Shown: positions 20,401-28,189 of the stretch, one piece after another | How positions within the stretch are numbered: position 1 is the stretch's first letter | Layout of the letters: every line of letters starts with the position of its first letter | NCBI GenBank assembly: GCA_943737045.1 | Contig: CALSFV010000016.1 | Location: 434,001 to 498,000 of the forward strand | Source of the DNA: Parapristionchus giblindavisi | Lineage: Eukaryota > Nematoda > Chromadorea > Rhabditida > Diplogasteridae | Direction: 5' to 3' | Length of the DNA stretch: 64,000 nt | The notes under the pieces: model-generated | Told to the model about the DNA's origin: nothing | Database searches by the model: none | Seen by the model: only the letters and a program-made list of their open reading frames with translations | Position numbers and translations under genes: made by a program

Positions 20401-23036
20401 TTTATAAACATTTTAAAATTAGAAATAAATTTTTACAGGTTCATTATTGTTCGTCTCCGTCCATCCAGATGTGAAGGGCATGTGGGAGTGGAGAAAATGG
20501 AAATGAGCCATGATCAAAAGATCAAAGATCAAAGATCAAGACGAGGTGACTACAGGGGAAGGACAACTGGTGCTCTTTGCAAAAGAGCAGTATATGGCAC
20601 CTGCTCCTTTTGTCCTTGAGAGATGGGTCACTCGGGATTCACACTCCTCCACTTCTTCTTCCTTTCCTTCACAATGATAAATCCTTTCTTCACTCGCCCA
20701 ATTGGGTGAGGAGCTAAGACAGACTAAACGGGTCTCGTTTCCCCATCCATCCTCCCCTCTCTCGTCTAGCTTTATCCACTTTCTTCTTAAACGAACAAGC
20801 ATCTTTTTTGCCTCGCCTCGCGCAGTTTCTACCCGTCGGAGCTGTCAGCGAACGAGTTGATTGATGGAATGAAGCAAGCCAAAATAAGCCTCTAAACATC
20901 GCTTCCGTGGCGCAATCGGCAGCGCGTTCGGCTGTTAACCGAAAGGTCGGTGGTTCGAACCCACCCGGGAGCGTATCTTTTGATATTTTTTCTAGATAGA
21001 CAGGCTTTGGGACTAGATAGTCTTACGTAGCGCTAATCTTCCTGCAATTTTTTTATTGTTTTTATTGCTTTTTATGACAACGTTTTCAAACGTGAACTCT
21101 AGATATAATTTCTTCACTTTTTATTTAAAAAAAAAACATGAATTCAAAATAATACGTAGTTAGAATCGTTTCTAAAAACTATCATAGCATTATTATTTTG
21201 AAAAAAAAGAAAAATGTACCAGTCCGCAAAGTAGAATTGACGACATTTTTATCAGAACTAATTCAAAACCATCTCGAACTGTCTGAAGCAAGTTAGAGGA
21301 GACCAGAGTAGTGTGAATAACGTAATTCAGTCAGTACTCTCCCTCTCCCTCTCGTCTCTCTACCTCTTGGCCTAATCTAGTCACAAACCCTCCTTAGTCA
21401 CTCTGACTAAATTGCAAGGCATTCTATTTAGATTAGCCCATATCTTCAGATGAATCTAGCTTCAACTTTTGTTGATATTCATTCATACAGCTTATGACCA
21501 ATTTCTCGAGCAACCTTCGGTTATTTGAGTGTTCATTGAGTTTCATATACTACCGTTTTCTTGAACTAAGAAAATTTTCTCAGAGATAGAAGGAATATGA
21601 ATATGAAGATTACCCCCTGTTTTAACTCTCCCAACTCTGATAGATGATAGGGATTTATTCCAGAGAGCTTCTTTAATTGTAAAATACACTAACTTTTTGA
21701 ATATCACAAGTAACAGTTCTAATTTGGCCGAAAGCTTTCGATATATTCCATTTTTCGACAAGACTAGAACAGAGCTTGGATACTAGCTTAATAGCTTGGA
21801 TACTCCTTTAAATATATTTAAGATCATCTCACTTGAAATCTTTCAACCAGCCATATGAGACAGTCCAATAAAGCATCAATGGGGTGCATACTGTAGTGTA
21901 GCTCCGTAGACTACTGAACCATGAATCAAGGTACTGCTGAACGTAGTTAAAATATGTAGTTGCGCTTTAGGATTAATAAATTTTAGGTCTGTGTCTTGAC
22001 GAGTTCGGTCGACTTTAGGTAATACAGTAGACTACTGTAAGCGTACTGGATAGCTGTAGCTCAACTCTTGCACGACCTCTGACCGACCTCGTGAGTAGGG
22101 AAGGAAATAATTTGGCGGAGGCAATAAGTAAGTGTGGAAAGAATTATTGCAAGTCGTAAGTCGTGTGAAGCTCATTAACATTCACTTTACAGCTTCATAT
22201 AGGGGGACTTACGACGTTCTACAACGCATGAGTGATTGCCCTACACTAGAAAGGCTATTATTACTCATAACTATTGTTTACGACGATATTATTAGGTTTG
22301 CAGCAATAACATCGGAACAATAAAATAATGTCTCGGGCTAATTTAGAATACTCCACTATAGTCAAATTCTTTGTTTATTTGAAAGAGAGAGAGAGAGAGC
22401 GGCAAGATACTTTCATATTTTTATATAAGAGAGAAAAGGTGTGAATTTAATTTTGCAAAGTTATGATACTTCGTGAAACCTATATTGATTTTCAAGAATT
22501 GAAAGAACGTTTCGTCTTTTGCGAAATGAAAATTCTATCGAGGCTATATTTTTGATCTCGTAATTGAAAACTACAAGTGTAATGCAGGTGGGATTCGTCT
22601 ACTTCAATCAACAAATATTTCTAGAATGGAGAAATTATGTCTCACAGAAAGGATTAGAAATTTTTTTCCCCTGCCCTGACTTAAGCTTTCGCACAATGTG
22701 CTGATAACGTAGCTACATATTGCTGTATGGTTGCAAGCGAACAGCAGAGTGCTAGTCCAACCATATTGCACGGTGTATCCTAACATTGTAAATATAAAAT
22801 AATTCTATTAAATCCCTTTAAGTTGTTTAAAAAGTTAGTAAAAGAAAAGAAAGATATACAAGAGAGAGGTGAGTTTTATCTGTATTCTTCTTTTTTTCTT
22901 TGTCTCAAATGATTACCTGATCATCATCCTGTAGTAACTGATCGAGATCCCATGGATCAGTCCCATCCATGATTGGATCATATAGTGGAGGCAATGGAGG
23001 AGGATCAGATGATGATGGAGATGATGTTGAGGACAT
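5409..23036 (-). CDS. two-pore (K2P/TWK) potassium channel, 15 exons, 452 aa
   Basis: Exons 5'->3': 22917-23036, 19556-19690, 19191-19290, 18114-18195, 16161-16291, 15770-15858, 15527-15579, 8465-8540, 8283-8341, 8093-8183, 7940-8022, 6301-6370, 5919-6002, 5655-5740, 5409-5508. Total 1359 nt, all junctions in phase with GT/AG ends. The ATG directly follows a CTGCAG acceptor, compatible with a spliced leader. Residues: Ser/Pro/Asp-rich N terminus 1-40; TM1 about 56-79; pore 1 TTIGYGNLVP at 187-196; TM2 about 204-220; TM3 about 268-291; pore 2 VGFGDIVP at 313-320; TM4 about 326-346; then a cytosolic tail with RKIHYFGR and FALVNVGG, typical of TWK channels. It should be a plasma-membrane K+ leak channel; both selectivity filters look intact. 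The gene is bloated by nested mobile elements and the tRNA-Asn array in intron 6. The TWK subtype is not assigned. Confidence 0.9.
6424..7683 (-). mobile_element. mariner element, dead, in K2P intron
   Basis: Near-perfect ~30-bp inverted ends (TTAGGTTGAGTCATAAGTCT...) flanked by TA at 6422-6423 and 7684-7685. Length 1260 bp is typical of mariner. It sits in the intron between K2P exons 7940-8022 and 6301-6370 and encodes a broken transposase. Confidence 0.92.
6501..7421 (-). pseudogene. mariner transposase pseudogene
   Basis: The minus strand shows TVQHWFKRFEEG (N-terminal helix-turn-helix region), TGDEKWI, HDNARP and YSPDFAPSD, the three blocks carrying the D,D34D triad. Acidic residues are present, but at least four in-frame stops fall after the TGDEKW block. 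Length matches a mariner transposase of about 340 aa. A non-autonomous relic. Confidence 0.88.
8567..8639 (+). tRNA. tRNA-Asn(GTT) array copy 1
   Basis: All arms pair: acceptor GCTTCCG/CGGGAGC, D arm GCGC/GCGC, anticodon loop CTGTTAA (GTT, Asn), T arm GGTGG/CCACC. D loop carries CGACAG instead of CGGCAG. It lies 26 bp from the K2P splice acceptor. Confidence 0.95.
8711..8783 (+). tRNA. tRNA-Asn(GTT) array copy 2
   Basis: Standard copy, identical by eye to the solitary gene at 20901-20973. Confidence 0.95.
8855..8927 (+). tRNA. tRNA-Asn(GTT) array copy 3
   Basis: Standard copy. Confidence 0.95.
8999..9071 (+). tRNA. tRNA-Asn(GTT) array copy 4
   Basis: Standard copy; upstream spacer is the gacaagatag variant, seen again exactly five units later. 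Confidence 0.95.
9143..9215 (+). tRNA. tRNA-Asn(GTT) array copy 5
   Basis: Standard copy. Confidence 0.95.
9287..9359 (+). tRNA. tRNA-Asn(GTT) array copy 6
   Basis: Standard copy. Confidence 0.95.
9431..9503 (+). tRNA. tRNA-Asn(GTT) array copy 7
   Basis: Standard copy. Confidence 0.95.
9575..9647 (+). tRNA. tRNA-Asn(GTT) array copy 8
   Basis: Standard copy. Confidence 0.95.
9719..9791 (+). tRNA. tRNA-Asn(GTT) array copy 9
   Basis: Standard copy; gacaagatag spacer upstream, as copy 4. Confidence 0.95.
9863..9935 (+). tRNA. tRNA-Asn(GTT) array copy 10
   Basis: Standard copy. Confidence 0.95.
10007..10079 (+). tRNA. tRNA-Asn(GTT) array copy 11
   Basis: Standard copy; followed by a rearranged, partly duplicated spacer with no tRNA. 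Confidence 0.95.
10208..10258 (+). pseudogene. tRNA-Asn array copy 12, 3' truncated
   Basis: Runs through the anticodon arm to GGTCGGT, then jumps into spacer sequence; the T arm with B box and the 3' acceptor strand are missing. Confidence 0.93.
10317..10389 (+). tRNA. tRNA-Asn(GTT) array copy 13
   Basis: Standard copy; upstream spacer has lost the cttttga segment. Confidence 0.95.
10461..10535 (+). tRNA. tRNA-Asn(GTT) array copy 14, 2-nt insertion
   Basis: 75 nt: two extra A residues after the anticodon stem (CCGAAAAAGG), enlarging the variable region. May still fold. Confidence 0.85.
10607..10679 (+). tRNA. tRNA-Asn(GTT) array copy 15, acceptor variant
   Basis: 3' acceptor strand CGAGAGC instead of CGGGAGC, giving one C-A mismatch. 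Confidence 0.88.
10751..10774 (+). pseudogene. tRNA-Asn array copy 16, internal deletion
   Basis: Only GCTTCCGTGGCGCA and CCCGGGAGCG remain, joined directly; D loop through T arm is lost. Confidence 0.93.
10846..10918 (+). tRNA. tRNA-Asn(GTT) array copy 17
   Basis: Standard copy with gacaagatag spacer upstream. Confidence 0.95.
10990..11062 (+). tRNA. tRNA-Asn(GTT) array copy 18, acceptor variant
   Basis: Carries the CGAGAGC 3' acceptor change. Confidence 0.88.
11099..11171 (+). pseudogene. tRNA-Asn array copy 19, 5' end lost
   Basis: A spacer deletion joins CAGATG directly to TCCGTGG, so the first three acceptor bases are replaced and the stem is broken; boxes A and B remain. Confidence 0.88.
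11243..11315 (+). tRNA. tRNA-Asn(GTT) array copy 20
   Basis: Standard copy; first of 29 units in exact 144-bp register. Confidence 0.95.
11387..11459 (+). tRNA. tRNA-Asn(GTT) array copy 21, T-arm variant
   Basis: B box region reads TTCGAACAGACC, which breaks two T-stem pairs; possibly non-functional. Confidence 0.8.
11531..11603 (+). tRNA. tRNA-Asn(GTT) array copy 22
   Basis: Standard copy. Confidence 0.95.
11675..11747 (+). tRNA. tRNA-Asn(GTT) array copy 23
   Basis: D-loop CGACAG variant, as in copies 1 and 44. Confidence 0.95.
11819..11891 (+). tRNA. tRNA-Asn(GTT) array copy 24
   Basis: Standard copy with gaacag spacer end. Confidence 0.95.
11963..12035 (+). tRNA. tRNA-Asn(GTT) array copy 25
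   Basis: Standard copy with gacaagatag spacer. Confidence 0.95.
12107..12179 (+). tRNA. tRNA-Asn(GTT) array copy 26, acceptor variant
   Basis: CGAGAGC 3' acceptor change. Confidence 0.88.
12251..12323 (+). tRNA. tRNA-Asn(GTT) array copy 27
   Basis: Standard copy. Confidence 0.95.
12395..12467 (+). tRNA. tRNA-Asn(GTT) array copy 28
   Basis: Standard copy. Confidence 0.95.
12539..12611 (+). tRNA. tRNA-Asn(GTT) array copy 29
   Basis: Standard copy; opens the 720-bp block repeated from 13259. Confidence 0.95.
12683..12755 (+). tRNA. tRNA-Asn(GTT) array copy 30
   Basis: Standard copy. Confidence 0.95.
12827..12899 (+). tRNA. tRNA-Asn(GTT) array copy 31
   Basis: Standard copy. Confidence 0.95.
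12971..13043 (+). tRNA. tRNA-Asn(GTT) array copy 32
   Basis: Standard copy with gaacag spacer end. Confidence 0.95.
13115..13187 (+). tRNA. tRNA-Asn(GTT) array copy 33
   Basis: Standard copy with gacaagatag spacer. Confidence 0.95.
13259..13331 (+). tRNA. tRNA-Asn(GTT) array copy 34
   Basis: Standard copy; opens the second 720-bp block. Confidence 0.95.
13403..13475 (+). tRNA. tRNA-Asn(GTT) array copy 35
   Basis: Standard copy. Confidence 0.95.
13547..13619 (+). tRNA. tRNA-Asn(GTT) array copy 36
   Basis: Standard copy. Confidence 0.95.
13691..13763 (+). tRNA. tRNA-Asn(GTT) array copy 37
   Basis: Standard copy with gaacag spacer end. Confidence 0.95.
13835..13907 (+). tRNA. tRNA-Asn(GTT) array copy 38
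   Basis: Standard copy with gacaagatag spacer. Confidence 0.95.
13979..14051 (+). tRNA. tRNA-Asn(GTT) array copy 39, acceptor variant
   Basis: CGAGAGC 3' acceptor change. Confidence 0.88.
14123..14195 (+). tRNA. tRNA-Asn(GTT) array copy 40
   Basis: Standard copy. Confidence 0.95.
14267..14339 (+). tRNA. tRNA-Asn(GTT) array copy 41
   Basis: Standard copy. Confidence 0.95.
14411..14483 (+). tRNA. tRNA-Asn(GTT) array copy 42, T-arm variant
   Basis: Same TTCGAACAGACC change as copies 21 and 48. Confidence 0.8.
14555..14627 (+). tRNA. tRNA-Asn(GTT) array copy 43
   Basis: Standard copy; upstream spacer has a private AAATCGTTG change. Confidence 0.95.
14699..14771 (+). tRNA. tRNA-Asn(GTT) array copy 44
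   Basis: D-loop CGACAG variant. Confidence 0.95.
14843..14915 (+). tRNA. tRNA-Asn(GTT) array copy 45, acceptor variant
   Basis: CGAGAGC 3' acceptor change with gaacag spacer end. Confidence 0.88.
14987..15059 (+). tRNA. tRNA-Asn(GTT) array copy 46
   Basis: Standard copy. Confidence 0.95.
15131..15203 (+). tRNA. tRNA-Asn(GTT) array copy 47
   Basis: Standard copy. Confidence 0.95.
15275..15347 (+). tRNA. tRNA-Asn(GTT) array copy 48, double variant
   Basis: Terminal copy with AAATGTCGG in the variable region and the TTCGAACAGACC T-arm change; probably decayed. Confidence 0.75.
15420..15492. repeat. repeat fragment at the array's right edge
   Basis: Sequence after the last spacer (TTCAACGGTCTCTCGTTG ... 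ATAGTGTGCGCGATG) is closely related to 27985-28042. The array therefore ends against a piece of a dispersed repeat. Confidence 0.6.
16480..17914. mobile_element. foldback element with Tc1-like ends, in K2P intron
   Basis: 1435 bp with inverted arms of about 640 bp (16480 to ~17127 and ~17280 to 17914), starting CAGTGTAGCCTAAAAGTC on each side and flanked by TA. The loop of about 150 bp contains repeated TGATCTTTGA motifs. The mirrored 72- and ~101-codon open frames in the two arms are symmetric shadows. A decayed relative of the terminus lies at 50565-50715. Confidence 0.9.
18656..18703. repeat. short imperfect hairpin
   Basis: TGTCTAG and GGTAAGG pair with CCTTACC and CTAGACA around a short loop, inside a K2P intron. 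No tRNA or snRNA match recognised. Confidence 0.45.
20901..20973 (+). tRNA. solitary tRNA-Asn(GTT) gene in K2P intron 1
   Basis: Identical to the standard array copy: 7-bp acceptor stem, GTT anticodon in CTGTTAA, intact A and B boxes, and a TATCTTTTGATATTTTTTC terminator just 3'. Its 3' flank resembles the array spacer for about 70 bp (CTTTTGAT, TTTTCTA, AGGCTTT, TAGATA), whereas the 5' flank does not. It is therefore related to the array and a candidate founder or escapee. Confidence 0.96.
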
Positions 23037-25132
23037 CTGCAGAGATCACAGATCAGAGAATATAAATTAGAGATCAAAGATCAATTTCTATTTTGAAGAT
23101 CGAGAGATTGAACTACTGTACAAAAAAACAGAAAAGACAAGCGATTTTTGAAAGATCAGAGATAAATCTTGTATTTGCACACAAATTCTAATTCCATTTC
23201 GAGGGATCAAAAGTAACAGCCATATTGATGTTGGATCAAAAATTGAGAAACAACAAGAACTTGAGAAACATATATGCAGTCTCAAAGATCAAAGATCAGT
23301 TCACTGGGAAAAACGTCAATAGTGTAGAAGTTGAAGTGAAATTGGCCGATGAGAGGAGAGGATGGAAGGGTGGAAATGGAGGAAGGGTCCAGTAGTTACC
23401 CTCGTATAAGACGACGAAGTAGTTGGGTAATGAAATCTATTTGCGAGAAACGGCCATTTTCTATTTTCAATCGGCCACTGCTCACAAATTCCCCTCACTC
23501 GTGGATATCATCTTCAGAATAAGGAGAGTACTTTTTTTCTGCAGTCTATTTTCGATTTTACCAATGTTGAATACTTTAGATTTGAAATGAGCACTGGATA
23601 ATAATGTCAGGAAGGTAAAAGTAGCTTGAGATCATGATTTGTACGCTGGAATAAATTTAGTATAATCTTCTTTATGTGGGAGGCATTTTCTCTACATTTG
23701 TCTTTCTTTATTTAGTTTGTAGGAATCGCGGTCTCCTGCTACTGTTACTACTTCCTTGAATTTGAGCGCTTTTCTCTCGCTTCAACTCCTATTCTCCACT
23801 CTTCCCATACTCTCTCCCTCTCTCTAACCCTCCCTCTACCTCTCCCATTCCATGTCCTAACTCTACTATCTAGACTTCCATCTTTCCCAATTACATTGGA
23901 TAGAATTGGGGAGGAGTAGGCGATGAAAAATATACACTGAAATTGTCCACTTTTGTTCATCTGGTAATAATGAGGTAATCGTAAAGGTGCAACCCGTTAT
24001 GCAAGGCACTTGAAGTCCTGCGAGTGATCACTGCTAGGACAGTGATAATCCTCTGATAATACAATATGCTAATTCATCCGTATAAGATAAGGAAAGAGTA
24101 CAATTCCGCCTAGCATAAATAGTTTCAAACATGCTTTACTTTTTTTCTCTTATAGGATTGGTTAATTTATAGAGTACATGAAAAAAATATGCGATATGAC
24201 TTCAGAACAACAAAAAAAAGGAAGATATCACAAGGTGAATAAGACTCGTCTATTGCATAATCTTCCTATGCTTCAGGTCTCTTCAATTGTTCATTCATCA
24301 TCGTTATCTCGAATTTGTATCTACGCCTTATTCTTCATAGTGTGATGAGTGTGTATCATAGGAATACTTAGACCCTTGGGACAGCCTTGTAATTCACTTC
24401 AAAGAGAAAAAAAAGAAACGCATAGTTTTATTCAAATTTGAACAACTATATTAAGGAAACAGAATTCCTTCTAAAGATATTGGCTAAAGTGCAACCTGTT
24501 TCTTGGCTTCTTGCCAAAACGCTGTAATTTGTGATGGTGTCATAAATTCTAACACTGTCCCTTGGGGCTCCTCAAGTGGAGGATCAGAGATGAAGAGGTT
24601 CCACTTATCATTCGTGTTGTTTTCTCATGATCGAAGAAAACAAAGAAATAGGGACGAATTGGAGATATCTTTATCGTATTCTAGAGCAGATTCTCCGTGT
24701 CGCATTGTTGTTATTTTCTAGTTGTATTATTTAAGAAATTTAAAAAAAACCTTTATTTCATATTTTTAAATGATAAAGAGAGATATATGTACAAAAGCGG
24801 CGAAGAGAAAAGAAAACAGTGGCGTTTGAGTTTGCAAAACGAGGATGATTTCTCTCCTTTTCTTTTATTTTCTCAAGTTTTGAACAGAGTTAAACGGTAC
24901 ATAAATTAGTTTAGCGTAGGATATAGTGAAAAAGTAGTAAATTATAATTCAATATTAGAGAATGATTAGAATGATGTTTCAATTCATGTGGTATTCGGCT
25001 AGCTTGCGAGTTATAGCGGACTAGTCAACTAATGAACAACGGAGTACAGATCGCGAAAAAAGCAAGTTAATATAGTGGCAAATAAAGACGTGAAAACCTG
25101 CACGATAAGAAACAAAGAAAATGAGGAAGTAT
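23037..25132. other. intergenic between K2P and T-box genes
   Basis: Holds the K2P upstream region with many AGATCAAAGATCA-type motifs (23040-23300) and pyrimidine-rich tracts near 23770-23870. No splice-consistent gene is visible. Confidence 0.4.
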
Positions 25133-26879
25133 TCAAGTTACAGGTTGAACATCAAAATCGGTGGAGAAGAGGTCGTAGGGGAAGAATTGATCATTATGAG
25201 TTGGAATATTGAACTGATGGTTCATATTCGGGCATACGGTATTAGTTGGATATTGATTGAAAGATGACATATTATTGGATTGAGAGATAATAGGATTATG
25301 TGAAATGGAAGGTTCATTCATCATTTTGTTATAGTCAGATGGCATGGGATTCATGAAAGAGTAATGAGAACTGGAGGGCATCGAATAGAAGTTCATATCA
25401 TAAGGGTACTGTACATTCATGGAGTAATCGATAGGAACTGGTCTTGAACCGAAGTTGGGATTGAATGGGGGCTGAGCAGGGGTGTTTGGAGTAATGGCCA
25501 GAGGCGAATCTGATTTGCGTTTTCTGGACATCGTCGAGGTCGAAGAGTCTGTAGATGAATACGATGTATTTGAAGATGTAGGTGATGTCGATGCCATCTT
25601 CGAATTCCTGATTCCTTTGGCAAATGGATTGTGCTGGGTCTGAAACGGAAATATTTCGATTACGGCAGAACTAATACACTGTAATAACCCATTAAACTAC
25701 AGTACCTTGAGGGTCTTGATAGCATCGTTTTGATATGCAGTAACGACTATGAACGAAGCGATATCGAGCGAAACCTAAAAAAATCGGAGTTTAGTTAATG
25801 CACAAACCTGATTATGGTATTGTGGACTAGAAATAAAAAAAGGAAAGAATAAGTATAAGGTAAAAGTAAACCTACCCATTTGACTAGCATTGGTTGTTCC
25901 ATGACGTTGTTGCAACGATAAATCTCTACGAGAGGGACGTATTTGTGAAGCGATTGCACGAAGACCTTCAAATTCTCAGTTAATGTCACGTTATTAACTC
26001 CCCGTAGATATTGGTTTTTACATTGATTGTGAGATCATTTTCTCTCTACGATTTGAATGTCAATCAGTTTATTGCAATGTTTGCATATTTAAATAAATAA
26101 TAAAAATGTTTTCGTACCTTATGTTTTCCTCCTTCTTCTGGATTATTCGTGAGCTTGAAGTGATGAAACTCAATCGATCCGCGCATCCATTCCTCACCGG
26201 TTTGCACTTTTCCATCTGAAATTGAACAAAATTTTAAATTAGGCTCCGCCCATTATCCTAAAATGATACCTGAATGATGAACGAAGTTCTTCACTGCTCC
26301 CTCGCCCTCTTCTTCTTCTCCATGCGCTTCCCACTTGTCGTTAGTGAAGCGATGCCTGAAGATTATGGTATGGTTAGCTATTGATCGTCGAAGTAGAGGG
26401 GGTGGTGGCGGAATCATCCGTTATACACTACAGTGCACCTTCTCCATCCAGACCCAAGGGACATGATCGATTGACTTGTTCCTCTATTCATCGATTGTTT
26501 TGAAGGTATTATAGGTCCATCACATAATTATGATACTTACTTGAACTTATCCGCACGAATAAATACAATTCTTATCTCATAAGAGTACGTCGGTACGAGG
26601 CCAGAAACAGACAATGTGAGCTTGGGGAAGAGCTTCCTTAATTAAGTTAAGTTACTTAAGAAGTTAGTTAAGTAATTCATATTTACGATTAGCACTTTAA
26701 AATATAAGAAAGAATATTAAAGTTAAGGAAAGATACTTAAGTGAAAATAGATCGGTAACATTAGTCGCTTACCTTCCGGGCTTCGTAACGATCATCTCTG
26801 TTCCGTGTTGATTAAACTGACTCCATAGTTGCTCATCGACTAGGGATACGGAAATAGCTGACTCTTCACAGTACATCAT
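25133..26879 (-). CDS. T-box transcription factor, 7 exons, 350 aa
   Basis: Exons 5'->3': 26773-26879, 26541-26636, 26270-26355, 26118-26215, 25876-25965, 25706-25774, 25133-25639; 1053 nt with all phases matching. The T-box fills about residues 8-190: LWSQFNQHGTEMIVTK, SIEFHHFKLTNN, VFVQSLHKY, FIVVTAYQNDAIKTLK and NPFAKGIR are landmark blocks. The last exon encodes a Ser/Pro/Asn/Met-rich tail with a basic SRKRKSD patch near its start, typical of an activation region plus nuclear signal. It should bind T-half-site DNA in the nucleus and regulate development. An acidic run (GEEEEGEG) is inserted within the T-box. The exon-2 acceptor is TTAATTAAG, not pyrimidine-rich. The subfamily is not recognised; nematodes have many divergent T-box genes. 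Confidence 0.9.
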
Positions 26880-28189
26880 TGTGATAACGGTAGATCAAAG
26901 GGAAATACAGTAGGCAAGATACGACGTTCCCAGATGGGTGTTCGTGTGACCGAATGAAGATATGGGAAAGGGATGGTCCATGAGAAGGAGTGACATCCAT
27001 CTTGGTACGAGTAATCCTTGAAACGTATACCATCTAGAAAGTGTGAAAAGGTGATAGAATAGTGTCAGGTCGGAAGGTCTTTAGGTGTCTTGTATGCTTC
27101 GTGACAGTAGCCGAGCCACGGGGTAAGAGACGCATGGTACCTTGACAAGTGTCAAATCAAGACACGCGAGAGAGGATAGTGACATCCATCTTGGATTATT
27201 GTCTACAGTAGGAAGAGTTATCAAATTAAAGATTCTTTTTTTTTGTTCTTTGATCTCGAGGATAATAAGTTTTAGCTGCAAACAAGGATGAACTTCGGGA
27301 CAAATGAACTGCGGAGGATTTGAAATATTTAGTTGAACATTGTCATAATTGGAAACTTTGTGTACAACCTCTTGAACTAGACCAGAATATGTATGTTATA
27401 TTTCAAAAACGGCAGCAATATATTATGGGGAAAACGTTTTTGTTAATCGCTTCAGAAGAATTAATATTCTTCGGAAGTTTCCAATTACTCAGACATTGTA
27501 CATTCGTCGATCTAAATTTAATAAATGAATTACAAATTGAATTACCATATAATGTTTCATGTGTTTTCTCGTTTATTCATTTTGGCCTTTCATATTCCAT
27601 TCGTGTGGTCGCCATGCTCTCACAGATATGCTGTGTCTTATCAATAGGTTTGTTCTTCATCCAAATGTTTCGAAAAGCCCAAATTAAAGTTATTTTTTTA
27701 AATACTGATTCTGGTGTGCACATCATAATAATAGTATCTAGTAATAGAATAGATTCATTGTCTTTCGTACATTGATATATCTAGAACGTCATTCATTAAA
27801 CACAGAGAAACCTTCTTCATTGACAAGGGTTATAAATTATACTAAACGAAATTGCTACGTTTACTGCCAACTTTCCCAGAGATATTTTGGCGATAGTTAT
27901 CACAATTGGAGTTGACCAATTTACATATTTATATATGTTCAAAATTGTATCTATTTAAAGAGAGCGTAACCTCACTCAATGGTCTCTTCAACGCTCTACG
28001 CTCTATCGTTGTTAGAGAACAGACAAATAGTGTGCGCAATGAAGAGGCCATTGAGTGAAGTCACCCTCCCTTTAATAATCTTCGAATCTCTTGTCTATGG
28101 TGAAAAGTATACAGAATGTTATCATGTCTGTGTAGGCAAGATATTCGTTCACCGAGAAATACATTTATTATTATTATTATTATTTTCAG
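26880..28189. other. unassigned stretch with a hydrophobic open frame
   Basis: A plus-strand open frame at 27320-27775 (151 codons) is rich in hydrophobic and cysteine residues and could hold membrane-spanning exons of the gene whose 3' part begins at 28190. I could not find phase-matched junctions linking them. A small inverted motif (CTCACTCAATGG/CCATTGAGTGAAG) at 27971-28062 surrounds the repeat also seen at 15420-15492. Confidence 0.35.

Noticed and set aside
25417..25623. 68-codon minus-strand frame overlapping the T-box last exon
   Set aside because: Shadow in another frame of the Ser/Pro-rich tail.
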